Assembly: GCA_904419295.1 (NCBI GenBank)
Contig: CAJFRA010000007.1
Span: 16,338 to 80,337, forward strand
DNA: 64,000 nt
Direction: 5' to 3'
Origin: Candidatus Pseudobutyricicoccus lothianensis
GTDB lineage: Bacteria > Bacillota > Clostridia > Oscillospirales > Butyricicoccaceae
Shown here in pieces: positions 28,252-39,586 of the stretch. Position 1 is the stretch's first letter; every line of letters starts with the position of its first letter. The notes below the pieces were generated by a model that searched no databases, had not been told where the DNA came from, and saw nothing but the letters and a program-made list of their open reading frames with translations. The translations under genes and the position numbers were made by a program.

Positions 28252-29492
28252 GGCGGGTCGTGGTGATCGGCGGCGGCGCGGCAGGCATGATGGCGGCTGC
28301 CACGGCGGCCGGCCAGGGCTGCCAGGTGGACCTGCTGGAAAAAGGCCGCCACTGTGGCACGAAGATCAACATCACCGGCAAAGGGCGGTGCAATGTGACC
28401 AACTGCTGCGATGTGGACGGGCTGATCCGCAATGTGCCCCGGAACGGCCGTTTTTTATACAGTGCGTTCCACGGCTTCACGGCCCAGGACACTATGGCCT
28501 TTTTTGAAGATCTCGGCGTGCCTTTGAAAGTCGAGCGGGGGGACCGGGTGTTCCCCGTTTCAGACCGGGCCCGGGACATCAGCGGCGCCCTGCGGGATCT
28601 GCTGCACCGGCGCCATGTGAAAGTGCACCCGCTGCGGGCTCGCGAAATACAGGTGGAGGACGGCCGGGTGGTAGGTGTTTTGTGCCAGGACGGCACGACG
28701 CTGCCCGCCGACGGGGTGATCTTGGCCACCGGCGGCATATCCTACCCCACCACAGGTTCCGACGGAGACGGCTACGCCATGGCCCGGGCTCTGGGCCACA
28801 CCGTGGAAGAGCCGCTGCCCTCTTTGATCTGGCTGCGGGCCCGGGGCAAAGACCCTGCCCGTCTGGAAGGGCTGTCGCTGCGCAATGTGGCGGTGACGCT
28901 GCTGGATGGCGCCAAAAAAGTGTACAGCGATTTCGGCGAAATGGTGTTCACCGCCCAGGGGGTGTCGGGGCCTGTGATCTTGAGCGCCTCGGCCCACATC
29001 TGCCGCAAGCTGAGCCAGAAAGAGTACCTTTTATCCATCGATCTGAAGCCCGGGTTGGATCTGGCAACTTTGGACCGACGCCTGCTGCGGGATTTTGAAC
29101 AGAACATCAACCGGGATTTTATCAACGCTTTGTCGGCCTTGCTGCCGGCCAAGATCATTCCGGTGGTGGTGGAGCGCAGCGGCATCGACCCCCGCAAAAA
29201 AGTGAATGTGGTCACCCGGGAAGAACGGGCCGCCCTGTGCCAAGTCATCAAGCAATTCACCTTGACCATTTGCGGCGCCGGCCCCATCGAAGAGGCCATC
29301 GTCACATCCGGCGGAGTGAGCACCCGGCAGATCGACCCCCGCACCATGGAATCCAAACAGGTGCCCGGCCTGTATTTCGCCGGTGAGATCATCGATGTGG
29401 ACGGCTATACCGGCGGCTTCAATCTGCAAATCGCCTGGTCCACCGGCTATGCCGCGGGCATGGCCCAGCAAAAGGAGGGAATGGAACCATGA
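28248..29492 (+). CDS. NAD(P)/FAD-dependent oxidoreductase, HI0933 family
   Basis: A 414-residue flavoprotein with the FAD-binding motif VIGGGAAGMMAA at the N-terminus, the family block GRCNVTN near residue 50, ATGGISYPTTGSDGDGY, and the C-terminal second FAD motif GLYFAGEIIDVDGYTGGFN. The physiological substrate is unknown. It is often found next to cmk, as here. Confidence 0.93.
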   Translation: MRRVVVIGGGAAGMMAAATAAGQGCQVDLLEKGRHCGTKINITGKGRCNVTNCCDVDGLIRNVPRNGRFLYSAFHGFTAQDTMAFFEDLGVPLKVERGDRVFPVSDRARDISGALRDLLHRRHVKVHPLRAREIQVEDGRVVGVLCQDGTTLPADGVILATGGISYPTTGSDGDGYAMARALGHTVEEPLPSLIWLRARGKDPARLEGLSLRNVAVTLLDGAKKVYSDFGEMVFTAQGVSGPVILSASAHICRKLSQKEYLLSIDLKPGLDLATLDRRLLRDFEQNINRDFINALSALLPAKIIPVVVERSGIDPRKKVNVVTREERAALCQVIKQFTLTICGAGPIEEAIVTSGGVSTRQIDPRTMESKQVPGLYFAGEIIDVDGYTGGFNLQIAWSTGYAAGMAQQKEGMEP

Positions 29493-30172
29493 GAACGCCC
29501 ATCAATGTGGCCATCGACGGCCCTTCCGGCGCAGGGAAGAGCACCATGGCCCGCCTGTTGGCCCAGCAGCTGGGGTTTGTATATGTGGATACTGGCGCGA
29601 TGTACCGCTCCATCGGCCTCTATGCCAAGCGGGCGGGCATCGGCCTGGAAGAGATCGAGGCCATCGTGCCCCGCCTGCCGGAGATCACCATTCAGCTCCG
29701 GTATACCGATGGGGTGCAGCACATTTTCCTCAATGGGGAGGATGTATCCGAGGAGATCCGCACGGAGATCATCTCCCGCTATGCGTCGGCGGTCTCCACC
29801 TTGGCGCCGGTACGGGAATATTTGCTGGAGCTCCAGCGGGGGCTGGCCCGGGACCACGATGTCATTATGGATGGACGGGACATCGGCACCGTGATCTTGC
29901 CCCATGCCCAGGTGAAGATCTTTTTGACTGCCTCGGCGGAAGAGCGGGCCCGGCGCCGTTACCAAGAGCTGCTGGAAAAGGGCCAGGCCGTGGAATACGA
30001 CCAGGTATACCAAGACTTGCTGGCCCGGGATGAGAAAGACACCAGCCGCGCCGCCGCCCCCCTCAAGCCGGCGGCAGATGCTGTGCAGCTGAACAGCACC
30101 GCCTATACCTTGGAAGAGACGTTGGAACGCATGAAAACCATCATCGGGGAGAAGACGCAAAATGTTCTATAA
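29489..30172 (+). CDS. cmk: Cytidylate kinase
   Basis: A 227-residue kinase that phosphorylates CMP/dCMP. P-loop GPSGAGKSTMA at residues 11-21, DTGAMYR for the NMP site, and MDGRDIGTVILP. It overlaps the HI0933 gene by 4 bp and plsC by 11 bp. cmk-plsC-ispH-rpsA is a conserved clostridial order. Confidence 0.97.
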   Translation: MRTPINVAIDGPSGAGKSTMARLLAQQLGFVYVDTGAMYRSIGLYAKRAGIGLEEIEAIVPRLPEITIQLRYTDGVQHIFLNGEDVSEEIRTEIISRYASAVSTLAPVREYLLELQRGLARDHDVIMDGRDIGTVILPHAQVKIFLTASAEERARRRYQELLEKGQAVEYDQVYQDLLARDEKDTSRAAAPLKPAADAVQLNSTAYTLEETLERMKTIIGEKTQNVL

Positions 30173-30755
30173 CATCATTGTTTATGTGGTCTATGTAGCG
30201 TTGCTGCCGGTCTACCGGCTGCGGGTGCGGGGGGCGGAAAACATCCCCCAAGGTGCCGCCGTGGTGTGCGGCAACCATACAGCGCGGGTGGATGCCGTCG
30301 TGGTGTTCCTGGCCCTGTTCCTCCACGGCAACCGGCCGGCCATCATCGCCAAAGCCGAGCTGTTCAAAAACCCCATTGCCCGGTGGTTCTTCACTTATAT
30401 GGGGGCGTTCCCCGTCCAGCGGGACAAAGCGGATCTGAACGCCATCAAAAAATCGCTGACCGTCTTGAAGCAGGGGAAAAAGCTCATCATCTTCCCCGAG
30501 GGGACCCGGGTGAAAGAAGGGAATGTGGAAGCCAAGAGCGGCGCCGCCATGATGGCGCTGCGCACCCATTCGCCTGTGCTGCCGGTGTATATCACGCCGG
30601 GCAGGAAGGCGTTCCGGGGCTGCACGGTCACCTTTGGCAAGCCCTTCTTGCTGCCCCAGCCCGCCAAGGCGGATGCAGAAGCCTACAAAGAAGGGGCCGA
30701 GCACATCATGGATTGCGTGGAGCAGCTGGGGAAGGAGGTGGCGCGCTGTGGCTAA
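30162..30755 (+). CDS. plsC: 1-acyl-sn-glycerol-3-phosphate acyltransferase
   Basis: A 197-residue membrane-bound enzyme that makes phosphatidic acid. It has a hydrophobic N-terminal helix, the acceptor motif NHTARVD (HX4D), a second block near YMGAFPVQRDK and FPEGTRV (block III). It overlaps the cmk end by 11 bp and the GTG start of the ispH-rpsA fusion by 8 bp. Confidence 0.95.
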   Translation: MFYNIIVYVVYVALLPVYRLRVRGAENIPQGAAVVCGNHTARVDAVVVFLALFLHGNRPAIIAKAELFKNPIARWFFTYMGAFPVQRDKADLNAIKKSLTVLKQGKKLIIFPEGTRVKEGNVEAKSGAAMMALRTHSPVLPVYITPGRKAFRGCTVTFGKPFLLPQPAKADAEAYKEGAEHIMDCVEQLGKEVARCG

Positions 30756-32700
30756 GATCACGGTGGCGAAAAACGCAGGCTATTGCTACGGCGTCCGCCG
30801 TGCCATTGAGAAAGCCCAGGGCTGCGCCAAAGCCGGGGAAGGGCCGGTGTATACGGCAGGCCCGCTGATCCACAACAAATTCGTAGTCTCCCAGCTGGAA
30901 GGGCAGGGGATCTATTCCCGGGATACGATAGAGGCCATTCCCGATGGCGCCCAAGTGGTGGTGCGGGCCCACGGCATCACCCGGCAGCAGCAGGAGCAGC
31001 TGGAACAGAAAGGCTGCCGCATCGTCGACGCCACATGCCCCCATGTGGCCCGGATCCACCGCATCGTGGAGGAGGAGAGCGCCAAAGGACGGCACATTTT
31101 GATCATCGGTTCCCGGGCCCACCCCGAGGTGGTGGGGATCGCTTCCCGCTGCGGGCAGCACACCGTGCTGGAAAATTTGGAGGAAGTAGCCGAATTCATC
31201 AAAAATTTGGAAGAAAAACCCCTCAGTGTGGTGGCCCAGACCACCTTTAATCGTGAAATTTTTGTGAATTGCACAAATCTGTTAAAAAATACTTGTAAAA
31301 GCATCGGTATATTTGATACAATATGTAATGCTACGGATGAGCGTCAGAGAGAGGCGCGCATTCTGGCAGCCGAATCGGATGCCGTGATCGTCATCGGCGA
31401 CAAGACCAGCAGCAATTCGCGCAGGCTATATGAGATTTGTTGTCAGGTTTGTCGGGATACTGTGTTTGTGGAAAACGCCCAGGAGCTCGACTGCGCGCGT
31501 TACCGCGGAAAGCAGGTGGTCTCTATCGCCGCCGGCGCTTCGACACCAGATCGGATAATTAAGGAGGTATATGACAAGATGACTGATGAAATCAACACCC
31601 AGGAAACGGAAAGCTTCGCTGAACTTCTGGAGCAAACTCTGAAAACTTTACATACAGGAGAAAAGGTAACGGGCGTCATCACCCAGATCAACCCCACAGA
31701 TATCCATGTGGACCTGGGTGTAAAGCAGGCGGGCTATATCCCCACCACAGAACTGAGCGATGACCCGAATTACAGCATTGCCGATAACATCCACATCGGC
31801 GATGAGATCGAAGCCTATGTAATGCGTGTCAACGACCAGGAAGGCACCATCATGCTCTCCAAAAAGCGTTTGGACGCTGTGAAGAATTGGGAAGTGCTCG
31901 AGAAGGCCGTGGAGAGCGGCGAAGTGTTCGACTGCACCATCACCGATGTGAACAAGGGCGGCGTGATCGCCAATGTGCTGGGCATCCGCGTGTTCATCCC
32001 CGCCAGCCAGACCGGCCTGCCCCGGGAAGCTGACCTGTCTCAGCTGGTAAAGACCCAGCAAAAGGTGCGCATCACTGAGGTGGCCCGTCCCCGCCGCCGT
32101 GTGGTCGGCTCCATCAAGGCGCCTCTGCTGGAGGCCCGCCGCGCCGCCGCCGCGAAGATCTGGGAGACCATTGAAGTGGGCTCTGTTTACACCGGCACTG
32201 TCAAGTCCTTTACATCCTACGGCGCTTTTGTGGACATCGGCGGCGTAGACGGCATGATCCACATTTCCGAACTGTCTTGGGTCCGGGTCAAGCATCCCTC
32301 TGACGTGCTGAAGATCGGCCAGACTGTGGAAGTGTATGTCATCGCTCTGGACAAAGAAAAGAAGAAGATCTCTCTGGGCTACAAGAAGGCGGAAGACAAT
32401 CCCTGGACCAAGTTCGTCAACACATACAATGTGGGCGACGTGGCTCCGGTGAAGATCGTGAAGTTCATGCCCTTTGGCGCTTTTGCGGAAGTGCTGCCCG
32501 GCGTGGACGGCCTGATCCATATCTCTCAGATCGCTGACCGCCGCATCGGCAAGCCGGAAGAAGTTCTCACCATCGGCGAGACTGTCAATGCCAAGATCAC
32601 GGACATCGACACCGAGAAGCAGAAGATCTCCCTGAGCATTCGTGCTCTGCTGGATGCTTCCAGCACAGAGCCGGAAGCGATGGAGGAAGACGCCGAATAA
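30748..32700 (+). CDS. ispH-rpsA: Fused IspH (HMBPP reductase) and ribosomal protein S1-like protein
   Basis: A 650-residue fusion. Residues 1-280 are IspH, the 4Fe-4S enzyme of the last non-mevalonate isoprenoid step, with the three Cys in NAGYCYGV, VDATCPHV and FDTICNAT. Residues about 290-600 are four S1 RNA-binding repeats starting near GEKVTGVITQ, GEVFDCTITD, GSVYTGTVKS and GDVAPVKIVK. This fusion is known in Clostridia. The start is GTG (AAGGAGGTGGC upstream). Unusual here: the IspH part has an AT-rich island with a promoter, and the junction has a strong RBS, so free S1 may also be made. Confidence 0.95.
   Translation: MAKITVAKNAGYCYGVRRAIEKAQGCAKAGEGPVYTAGPLIHNKFVVSQLEGQGIYSRDTIEAIPDGAQVVVRAHGITRQQQEQLEQKGCRIVDATCPHVARIHRIVEEESAKGRHILIIGSRAHPEVVGIASRCGQHTVLENLEEVAEFIKNLEEKPLSVVAQTTFNREIFVNCTNLLKNTCKSIGIFDTICNATDERQREARILAAESDAVIVIGDKTSSNSRRLYEICCQVCRDTVFVENAQELDCARYRGKQVVSIAAGASTPDRIIKEVYDKMTDEINTQETESFAELLEQTLKTLHTGEKVTGVITQINPTDIHVDLGVKQAGYIPTTELSDDPNYSIADNIHIGDEIEAYVMRVNDQEGTIMLSKKRLDAVKNWEVLEKAVESGEVFDCTITDVNKGGVIANVLGIRVFIPASQTGLPREADLSQLVKTQQKVRITEVARPRRRVVGSIKAPLLEARRAAAAKIWETIEVGSVYTGTVKSFTSYGAFVDIGGVDGMIHISELSWVRVKHPSDVLKIGQTVEVYVIALDKEKKKISLGYKKAEDNPWTKFVNTYNVGDVAPVKIVKFMPFGAFAEVLPGVDGLIHISQIADRRIGKPEEVLTIGETVNAKITDIDTEKQKISLSIRALLDASSTEPEAMEEDAE
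31293..31322 (+). promoter_or_regulatory. Internal promoter in the ispH part, upstream of the S1 part
   Basis: TTGTAA, an 18-bp spacer and TACAAT lie within a local AT-rich island (about 31243-31332) in an otherwise GC-rich gene. A transcript from here would reach the internal RBS at 31561. Confidence 0.55.
31560..31581 (+). promoter_or_regulatory. rpsA: Internal ribosome-binding site and in-frame ATG for free S1
   Basis: TAAGGAGGT followed by an in-frame ATG at 31579 (MTDEINTQ), giving 373 residues with four S1 domains, the size of Bacillus YpfD. An out-of-frame ATG at 31571 opens only three codons and its stop overlaps 31579 as ATGA, so reinitiation is also possible. Confidence 0.55.
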
Positions 32701-35643
<2,943 letters not shown>

Positions 35644-35684
35644 CCGCTGCCGCTGCGCCAAAAACGGAATCGTGGAACGATCGC

Positions 35685-35729
35685 AAGCAGGCGTTTGGCT
35701 AGAGCCAGGCGCCTGCTTTTTTCTTTTTT
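35685..35729 (+). terminator. Rho-independent terminator after ligA
   Basis: A 13-bp stem (GCAGGCGTTTGGC with GCCAGGCGCCTGC, two G-U), TAGA loop, then TTTTTTCTTTTTT. Confidence 0.95.
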
Positions 35730-35749
35730 GACGCCCTCTGCCGGATGCA

Positions 35750-35797
35750 GCGGTTCTACAAGATGGCCGCACAGCGTATATTGGCACAGGAGGGACA
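35750..35797 (+). promoter_or_regulatory. Candidate promoter of spoIIIA operon (copy A of a repeated block)
   Basis: GCGGTTCTA, 15-16 bp, GCGTATATTG, 5 bp, GGAGGGACA. An almost identical block in the same order lies before spoIIIAC (37267-37313). The second element resembles a sigma-E -10, and GGAGGGACA is the RBS of spoIIIAA. In Bacillus spoIIIA is sigma-E driven. A transcript from this -10 would have a very short leader. Confidence 0.5.
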
Positions 35798-35801
35798 GAC
35801 T

Positions 35802-36854
35802 ATGACACAGGAAAAACAAAGACAAGGCTTTGAATTGGCCGCGGGATTGCTGCCCCAGCGTTTGCAGGCAGCCGCCCGTTCGCTGAGCGTGCAAGAACAG
35901 GTGCAGTGCGAGGAATTCCGCCTGCGGGCAGGACAGCCCTTTTGCGCCACGGTAGCAGGGCGCATGGTGCCGCTGCCCGCAGGCGGCCCAGCATTGACGG
36001 TACAGGGGCAGGATCTGACTGAACTGGTGGCCCAGTGCACCAGCCACTCTGTGCACACCTATGCGCAACAGATCGCCGGCGGCTATGTGCCGCTGCCCGG
36101 CGGCTGCCGCTTGGGATTGTGCGGGGAAGGCGTGCTGGACGACAAAGGCAGCATCCGCATGTTCCGCACCTTCACAGCGGCCAACCTGCGCATCGCCCGC
36201 CCCATCGAAGGGCTGGCTGAGCCGCTGCTGCCCTATCTGGAAGAGGAAGGCCAATGGGCAGGCACTCTGATCCTTTCGCCTCCCGGCGGGGGCAAGACCA
36301 CATTGCTGCGGGACCTGGTGCGTGTGCTCTCCCAAGGGCACGATGTGGCTTTGCTGGATGAGAGAGGGGAGATCGCCGCCTGCCGGGACGGTGTGCCCCA
36401 GCACGATGTGGGGCCCCATACGGATATCATCACAGGCTGCCCCAAAGGGCCTGCCTTGGAAGCCATGCTCCGGGCCATGGGGCCCGAGCTGATGGCACTG
36501 GATGAGATCACATCGGCGTCAGACGCCAACGCCATCCGCCTGGCCCATGGCTGCGGCTGCCGGTTTTTGGCCACGGCCCATGGGGCGGAGCCCCAGGACC
36601 TGCTGTACCGGCCTGCCTACCGTTCGCTGGTGCAGCAGCGTGTCTTCCGCCGTCTGGTGGTCATCCGCCGCCGCCAGGGCCGGCGCGTTTATATCGTTTA
36701 CCGCATCAAGGAGGGAGAGCTTTATGAGATGGCTGGGGGCCGTGATGATCGTGGTGGGCTGTGGAATGATGGGCTATTTGAGCAGCTCTACGCTGGCCCG
36801 CCGTACAGCGGCCCTAAGATCCTTTGTGGACGGGCTGACACTGTTGCGGTCTGA
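35802..36854 (+). CDS. spoIIIAA: Stage III sporulation protein AA (secretion-type ATPase)
   Basis: A 350-residue ATPase of the mother-cell channel to the forespore, related to type II/IV secretion ATPases. Walker A is SPPGGGKTTLLRD (about 165-177), and MALDEI is the Walker B. I chose the ATG after AGGAGGG. The product is longer than usual: about 35 residues after the normal end (YRIKEGELYEM) run through the start of spoIIIAB in another frame, giving a 131-bp overlap. Confidence 0.95.
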   Translation: MTQEKQRQGFELAAGLLPQRLQAAARSLSVQEQVQCEEFRLRAGQPFCATVAGRMVPLPAGGPALTVQGQDLTELVAQCTSHSVHTYAQQIAGGYVPLPGGCRLGLCGEGVLDDKGSIRMFRTFTAANLRIARPIEGLAEPLLPYLEEEGQWAGTLILSPPGGGKTTLLRDLVRVLSQGHDVALLDERGEIAACRDGVPQHDVGPHTDIITGCPKGPALEAMLRAMGPELMALDEITSASDANAIRLAHGCGCRFLATAHGAEPQDLLYRPAYRSLVQQRVFRRLVVIRRRQGRRVYIVYRIKEGELYEMAGGRDDRGGLWNDGLFEQLYAGPPYSGPKILCGRADTVAV

Positions 36855-37227
36855 GATCGTGGACGGCCGCACGCCGCTGCCCGAGGCCGCCGCTCTGTGT
36901 GCCCGCCGCTGCACCGGGGCATCGGCCCGGTTCTTCACCGCCTTTTGCCGCGAACTCGCCGGTGTGCAGGATCTGGCCGGCTGGTACGGCCAGATCCTGC
37001 ACCGGCCTGAATGGGACTTGCTTCCAGAAGACATCGTGTTGTTGGAACCGCTGGGCGCCGTGCTGGGCCGCTACGACGGGGCCTTGCAGGCAGAGGCCAT
37101 CCAGGCCTGCTGCCAACGCTTGCAGCAAAACGGGGAACGGGCCCGGGAAGAGCAGCAGCGCCGCGGACGCGTTCAAAGAGCCACCGGGCTTTGCTGCGGG
37201 ATCGCCCTGGCTCTCTTGACCCTATAG
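36724..37227 (+). CDS. spoIIIAB: Stage III sporulation protein AB
   Basis: A 167-residue protein with one N-terminal membrane helix (RWLGAVMIVVGCGMMGY) and one at the C-terminus (GLCCGIALALLTL), the type II secretion GspF-like layout. It is part of the SpoIIIA-SpoIIQ channel. The RBS is GGAGGGAGAG. It begins 131 bp inside spoIIIAA. Confidence 0.93.
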   Translation: MRWLGAVMIVVGCGMMGYLSSSTLARRTAALRSFVDGLTLLRSEIVDGRTPLPEAAALCARRCTGASARFFTAFCRELAGVQDLAGWYGQILHRPEWDLLPEDIVLLEPLGAVLGRYDGALQAEAIQACCQRLQQNGERAREEQQRRGRVQRATGLCCGIALALLTL

Positions 37228-37266
37228 CAGGTGGTGCAGCAGGCAAAGACTATCAGGCGCCAATGG

Positions 37267-37313
37267 GCGGTTCTAAATCGAGCCGGGCGGCGTATATTGC
37301 TAGTGGAGGGACA
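37267..37313 (+). promoter_or_regulatory. Copy B of the promoter-like block, before spoIIIAC
   Basis: GCGGTTCTA, 14 bp, GCGTATATTG, 5 bp, GGAGGGACA: the same three elements as upstream of spoIIIAA, with one base less spacing. It lies in an untranslated gap of 149 bp in an otherwise compact operon. The gap also has a GGAACT/AGTTCC hairpin (37317-37338). It could be an internal promoter, or a duplicated remnant. Confidence 0.5.
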
Positions 37314-37376
37314 ACCTGGAACTCGTCCTCACAAGTTCCGGCCCGCCGGCAAACTGAAAAGACAGGAGAGAAGGAC

Positions 37377-37571
37377 ATGCAGATCGATTTGATTTTCAAG
37401 GTGGCCGCCATCGGCATCATCGTGGCGGTGCTGGGGCAGCTGCTGATCCGTTCCGGCCGGGAAGAGCAGGCCATGCTGACCACGCTGGCCGGGTTGATCA
37501 CTGTGCTCATGATGATCGTGCAGCAGATCGGCCAGCTGTTCGACACCATCAAATCCGTGTTCGGGTTTTAG
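37377..37571 (+). CDS. spoIIIAC: Stage III sporulation protein AC
   Basis: A 64-residue protein of two membrane helices (IDLIFKVAAIGIIVAVLGQLL and MLTTLAGLITVLMMIVQQIG; short pieces of the full length) ending LFDTIKSVFGF. It is a small membrane part of the SpoIIIA complex. RBS AGGAGAGAAGG. It is 2 bp before spoIIIAD. Confidence 0.95.
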   Translation: MQIDLIFKVAAIGIIVAVLGQLLIRSGREEQAMLTTLAGLITVLMMIVQQIGQLFDTIKSVFGF

Positions 37572-37573
37572 CG

Positions 37574-37957
37574 ATGGATGTTCTTTTCAAGCTCTGCGCT
37601 TTTGCCCTGGTGACATTGGTGCTGGCCGTATTTTTGCAGCAGCACAGCCCTCAAACGACGGCATTGCTGGCTGTGGCGGCCTGCGTCGCCATTTTGTGGG
37701 TGTTGGCGCCTTATATCCGCGGCCTGCTGGATTTCTGCGGGCAGCTGGCCAGCCGGGCCGGGTTGGATGGGCAGCTGCTGCTGCCGGTGTGCAAAGTGAT
37801 GGGCATTGCGGTGTGCTGCCGGATCACGGCGGAAGTTTGCAGGGACAACGGCCAAAAGGCGCTGGCCGCCCAGGTAGAGCTGGGCGGTGCGGTGTGCGGC
37901 CTTTTGTGCGCGCTGCCTTTGTTGCAACGGGCGCTGGAGCTCATCGGCGCCCTGTAA
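37574..37957 (+). CDS. spoIIIAD: Stage III sporulation protein AD
   Basis: A 127-residue membrane protein with about four helices. It is the partner of SpoIIIAC in the channel. Its central CKVMGIAVCCRITAEVCRDNG is the family signature (KxxGI..T..ICkD.G). ATG is 2 bp after the spoIIIAC stop. Confidence 0.95.
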   Translation: MDVLFKLCAFALVTLVLAVFLQQHSPQTTALLAVAACVAILWVLAPYIRGLLDFCGQLASRAGLDGQLLLPVCKVMGIAVCCRITAEVCRDNGQKALAAQVELGGAVCGLLCALPLLQRALELIGAL

Positions 37958-37982
37958 AAGGCCGGAAAAGGAAGGTGGAAGA

Positions 37983-39053
37983 TTGAAAAAGATCCTGTGC
38001 CTGTTGTGTTTGCTGCCCCTGTTGTGGGCGCCGGCTTGGGCCCTGGAGCTGGAGGACATACGCCAGCAGCTGTCGGAGGAAGTGCAGCAAGTGACCCAGG
38101 GGGAGGGAGACGGCCTGGTGGAACAAGCGGCCCTGGGGTTGGGGCAGCGGTTCCTCACACTGTTTCGGGAGCACCTGCGGGATTCCTGCAAAGCGTCGCT
38201 GATGATCCTGGCTGTGTGCGCCCTGCTGGGGGTAGGGGCGGGCTTTGCCCAGTCGGCGGGCATCCAGCTGCCGGGCAACGTGCTGCAGATCGCCGGCATT
38301 TGCGCCGTCACAGCGATCGCCCTGACGGGTACGAGCAGCTTGTTGACCGCCTGCGCCCAAGCGCTGGAAGAGATGAACGCCACCCTCAAAAGCCTGATGC
38401 CTTCCTTTGTCGCTGCCATGGCTGCTTCGGGCAATCCGGTCTCCTCGGTGGCGACCTCCACCGCCACGCTGTTTTTTGCCAGCCTGCTGGTAGGTCTGGG
38501 ACAAAAAGTGGTGTTCCCCGTAGTCAGCCTCTACATCTTGGTGTCGGCAGCCGGGCTCATCGCCCAGAACCCACTGCCTCAAAAGATCGCCGCTTTGGGC
38601 CGGTGGCTGTGCCTGGCTGGGTTTAAAGGCCTCCTCACCGTGTTCACCTTCTATTTGACCATGTCCGGCATTTTGTCCGCCGGGGCAGACGCTGCCACCA
38701 CCAAAGCGGCAAAAGTCACCATATCCGGTGTGGTGCCTGTGCTGGGTTCCATTCTATCCGATGCGTCGGACGCACTGCTCACCGGCGCCCGGGTGCTGAA
38801 AAACGGCATCGGTATCTTGGGCATGGTGGCCGCCATCGCCATTTGCCTGGCGCCCTTTGTCCGCTGCCTGTGTTTCTTGCTGGTGTACAAAGTGACGGCA
38901 GCGCTGGGGGGGACCTTTGCCGACGGCGCTGTGGGCAAGATGCTGGACGTGGTGGGGGACGCCTACACGGTGCTGCTGGGCCTGTTGGGCAGCGCCTGCA
39001 TCCTGGTGTTCCTCTCTATGGTCATTTGCACAACGGTGGTGAGCGGACCATGA
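37983..39053 (+). CDS. spoIIIAE: Stage III sporulation protein AE
   Basis: A 356-residue protein with a signal peptide (KKILCLLCLLPLLWAPAWA), a short outside segment and about seven membrane helices. It is the largest membrane component of the SpoIIIA channel. The start is TTG with GGAAGGTGG upstream. GNPVSSVATSTATLFFASLL is the conserved central stretch. The stop overlaps spoIIIAF. Confidence 0.95.
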   Translation: MKKILCLLCLLPLLWAPAWALELEDIRQQLSEEVQQVTQGEGDGLVEQAALGLGQRFLTLFREHLRDSCKASLMILAVCALLGVGAGFAQSAGIQLPGNVLQIAGICAVTAIALTGTSSLLTACAQALEEMNATLKSLMPSFVAAMAASGNPVSSVATSTATLFFASLLVGLGQKVVFPVVSLYILVSAAGLIAQNPLPQKIAALGRWLCLAGFKGLLTVFTFYLTMSGILSAGADAATTKAAKVTISGVVPVLGSILSDASDALLTGARVLKNGIGILGMVAAIAICLAPFVRCLCFLLVYKVTAALGGTFADGAVGKMLDVVGDAYTVLLGLLGSACILVFLSMVICTTVVSGP

Positions 39054-39586
39054 TGGATGCCATTGCCACACTGATCCAACGCCTTTGCGCCTGCGGGCTT
39101 CTGTGCGGGGTGGCCCTTTCCCTGGTCAAGCACAGCGGGCAGGAGGGGATCTTGCGCCTGTGCTGCGCCTGCCTGATGGTGGTGGTGCTGTTCACTTCCC
39201 TGCCTTCTCTGCAGCTGGAAACGCCGGACTGGGATAAGCAGAGTCCTTTGCAGCGCCAGGCCGACGAGGCGATGGAACAGTCTTTGGAATACCAAAAGAC
39301 CCAGATCTGCCAGGGAGCCGAAGCCTATCTGGAGCAGCAGACCGAACAGATGGGGATCGCCTGTACCGTTACCGTCCTGGGTGAGATCGGCGAGGACCGG
39401 GTCTTTTCCATCCGGCAGGTGACGATCCGAAGCGGCGCCCTGCTTGGGTCTCAGAAAGAGGCCATCGAGCAGCTGTGCCGGCAAAGTCTGGGCATCGGCG
39501 CGGAACAGATCGTTTGGAAGGGGGAAGATGGAGATGCACAAGATGAAGTGGGTCATGCCGGAATATCTGCGGCGCAACCTGGATAG
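39050..39586 (+). CDS. spoIIIAF: Stage III sporulation protein AF
   Basis: A 178-residue protein with two N-terminal membrane helices (about 8-25 and 32-50) and an outside alpha/beta domain with the ring-building-motif fold (about 90-160). It begins ATGATG, so either Met is possible. Its end overlaps spoIIIAG by 59 bp. Confidence 0.92.
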   Translation: MMDAIATLIQRLCACGLLCGVALSLVKHSGQEGILRLCCACLMVVVLFTSLPSLQLETPDWDKQSPLQRQADEAMEQSLEYQKTQICQGAEAYLEQQTEQMGIACTVTVLGEIGEDRVFSIRQVTIRSGALLGSQKEAIEQLCRQSLGIGAEQIVWKGEDGDAQDEVGHAGISAAQPG

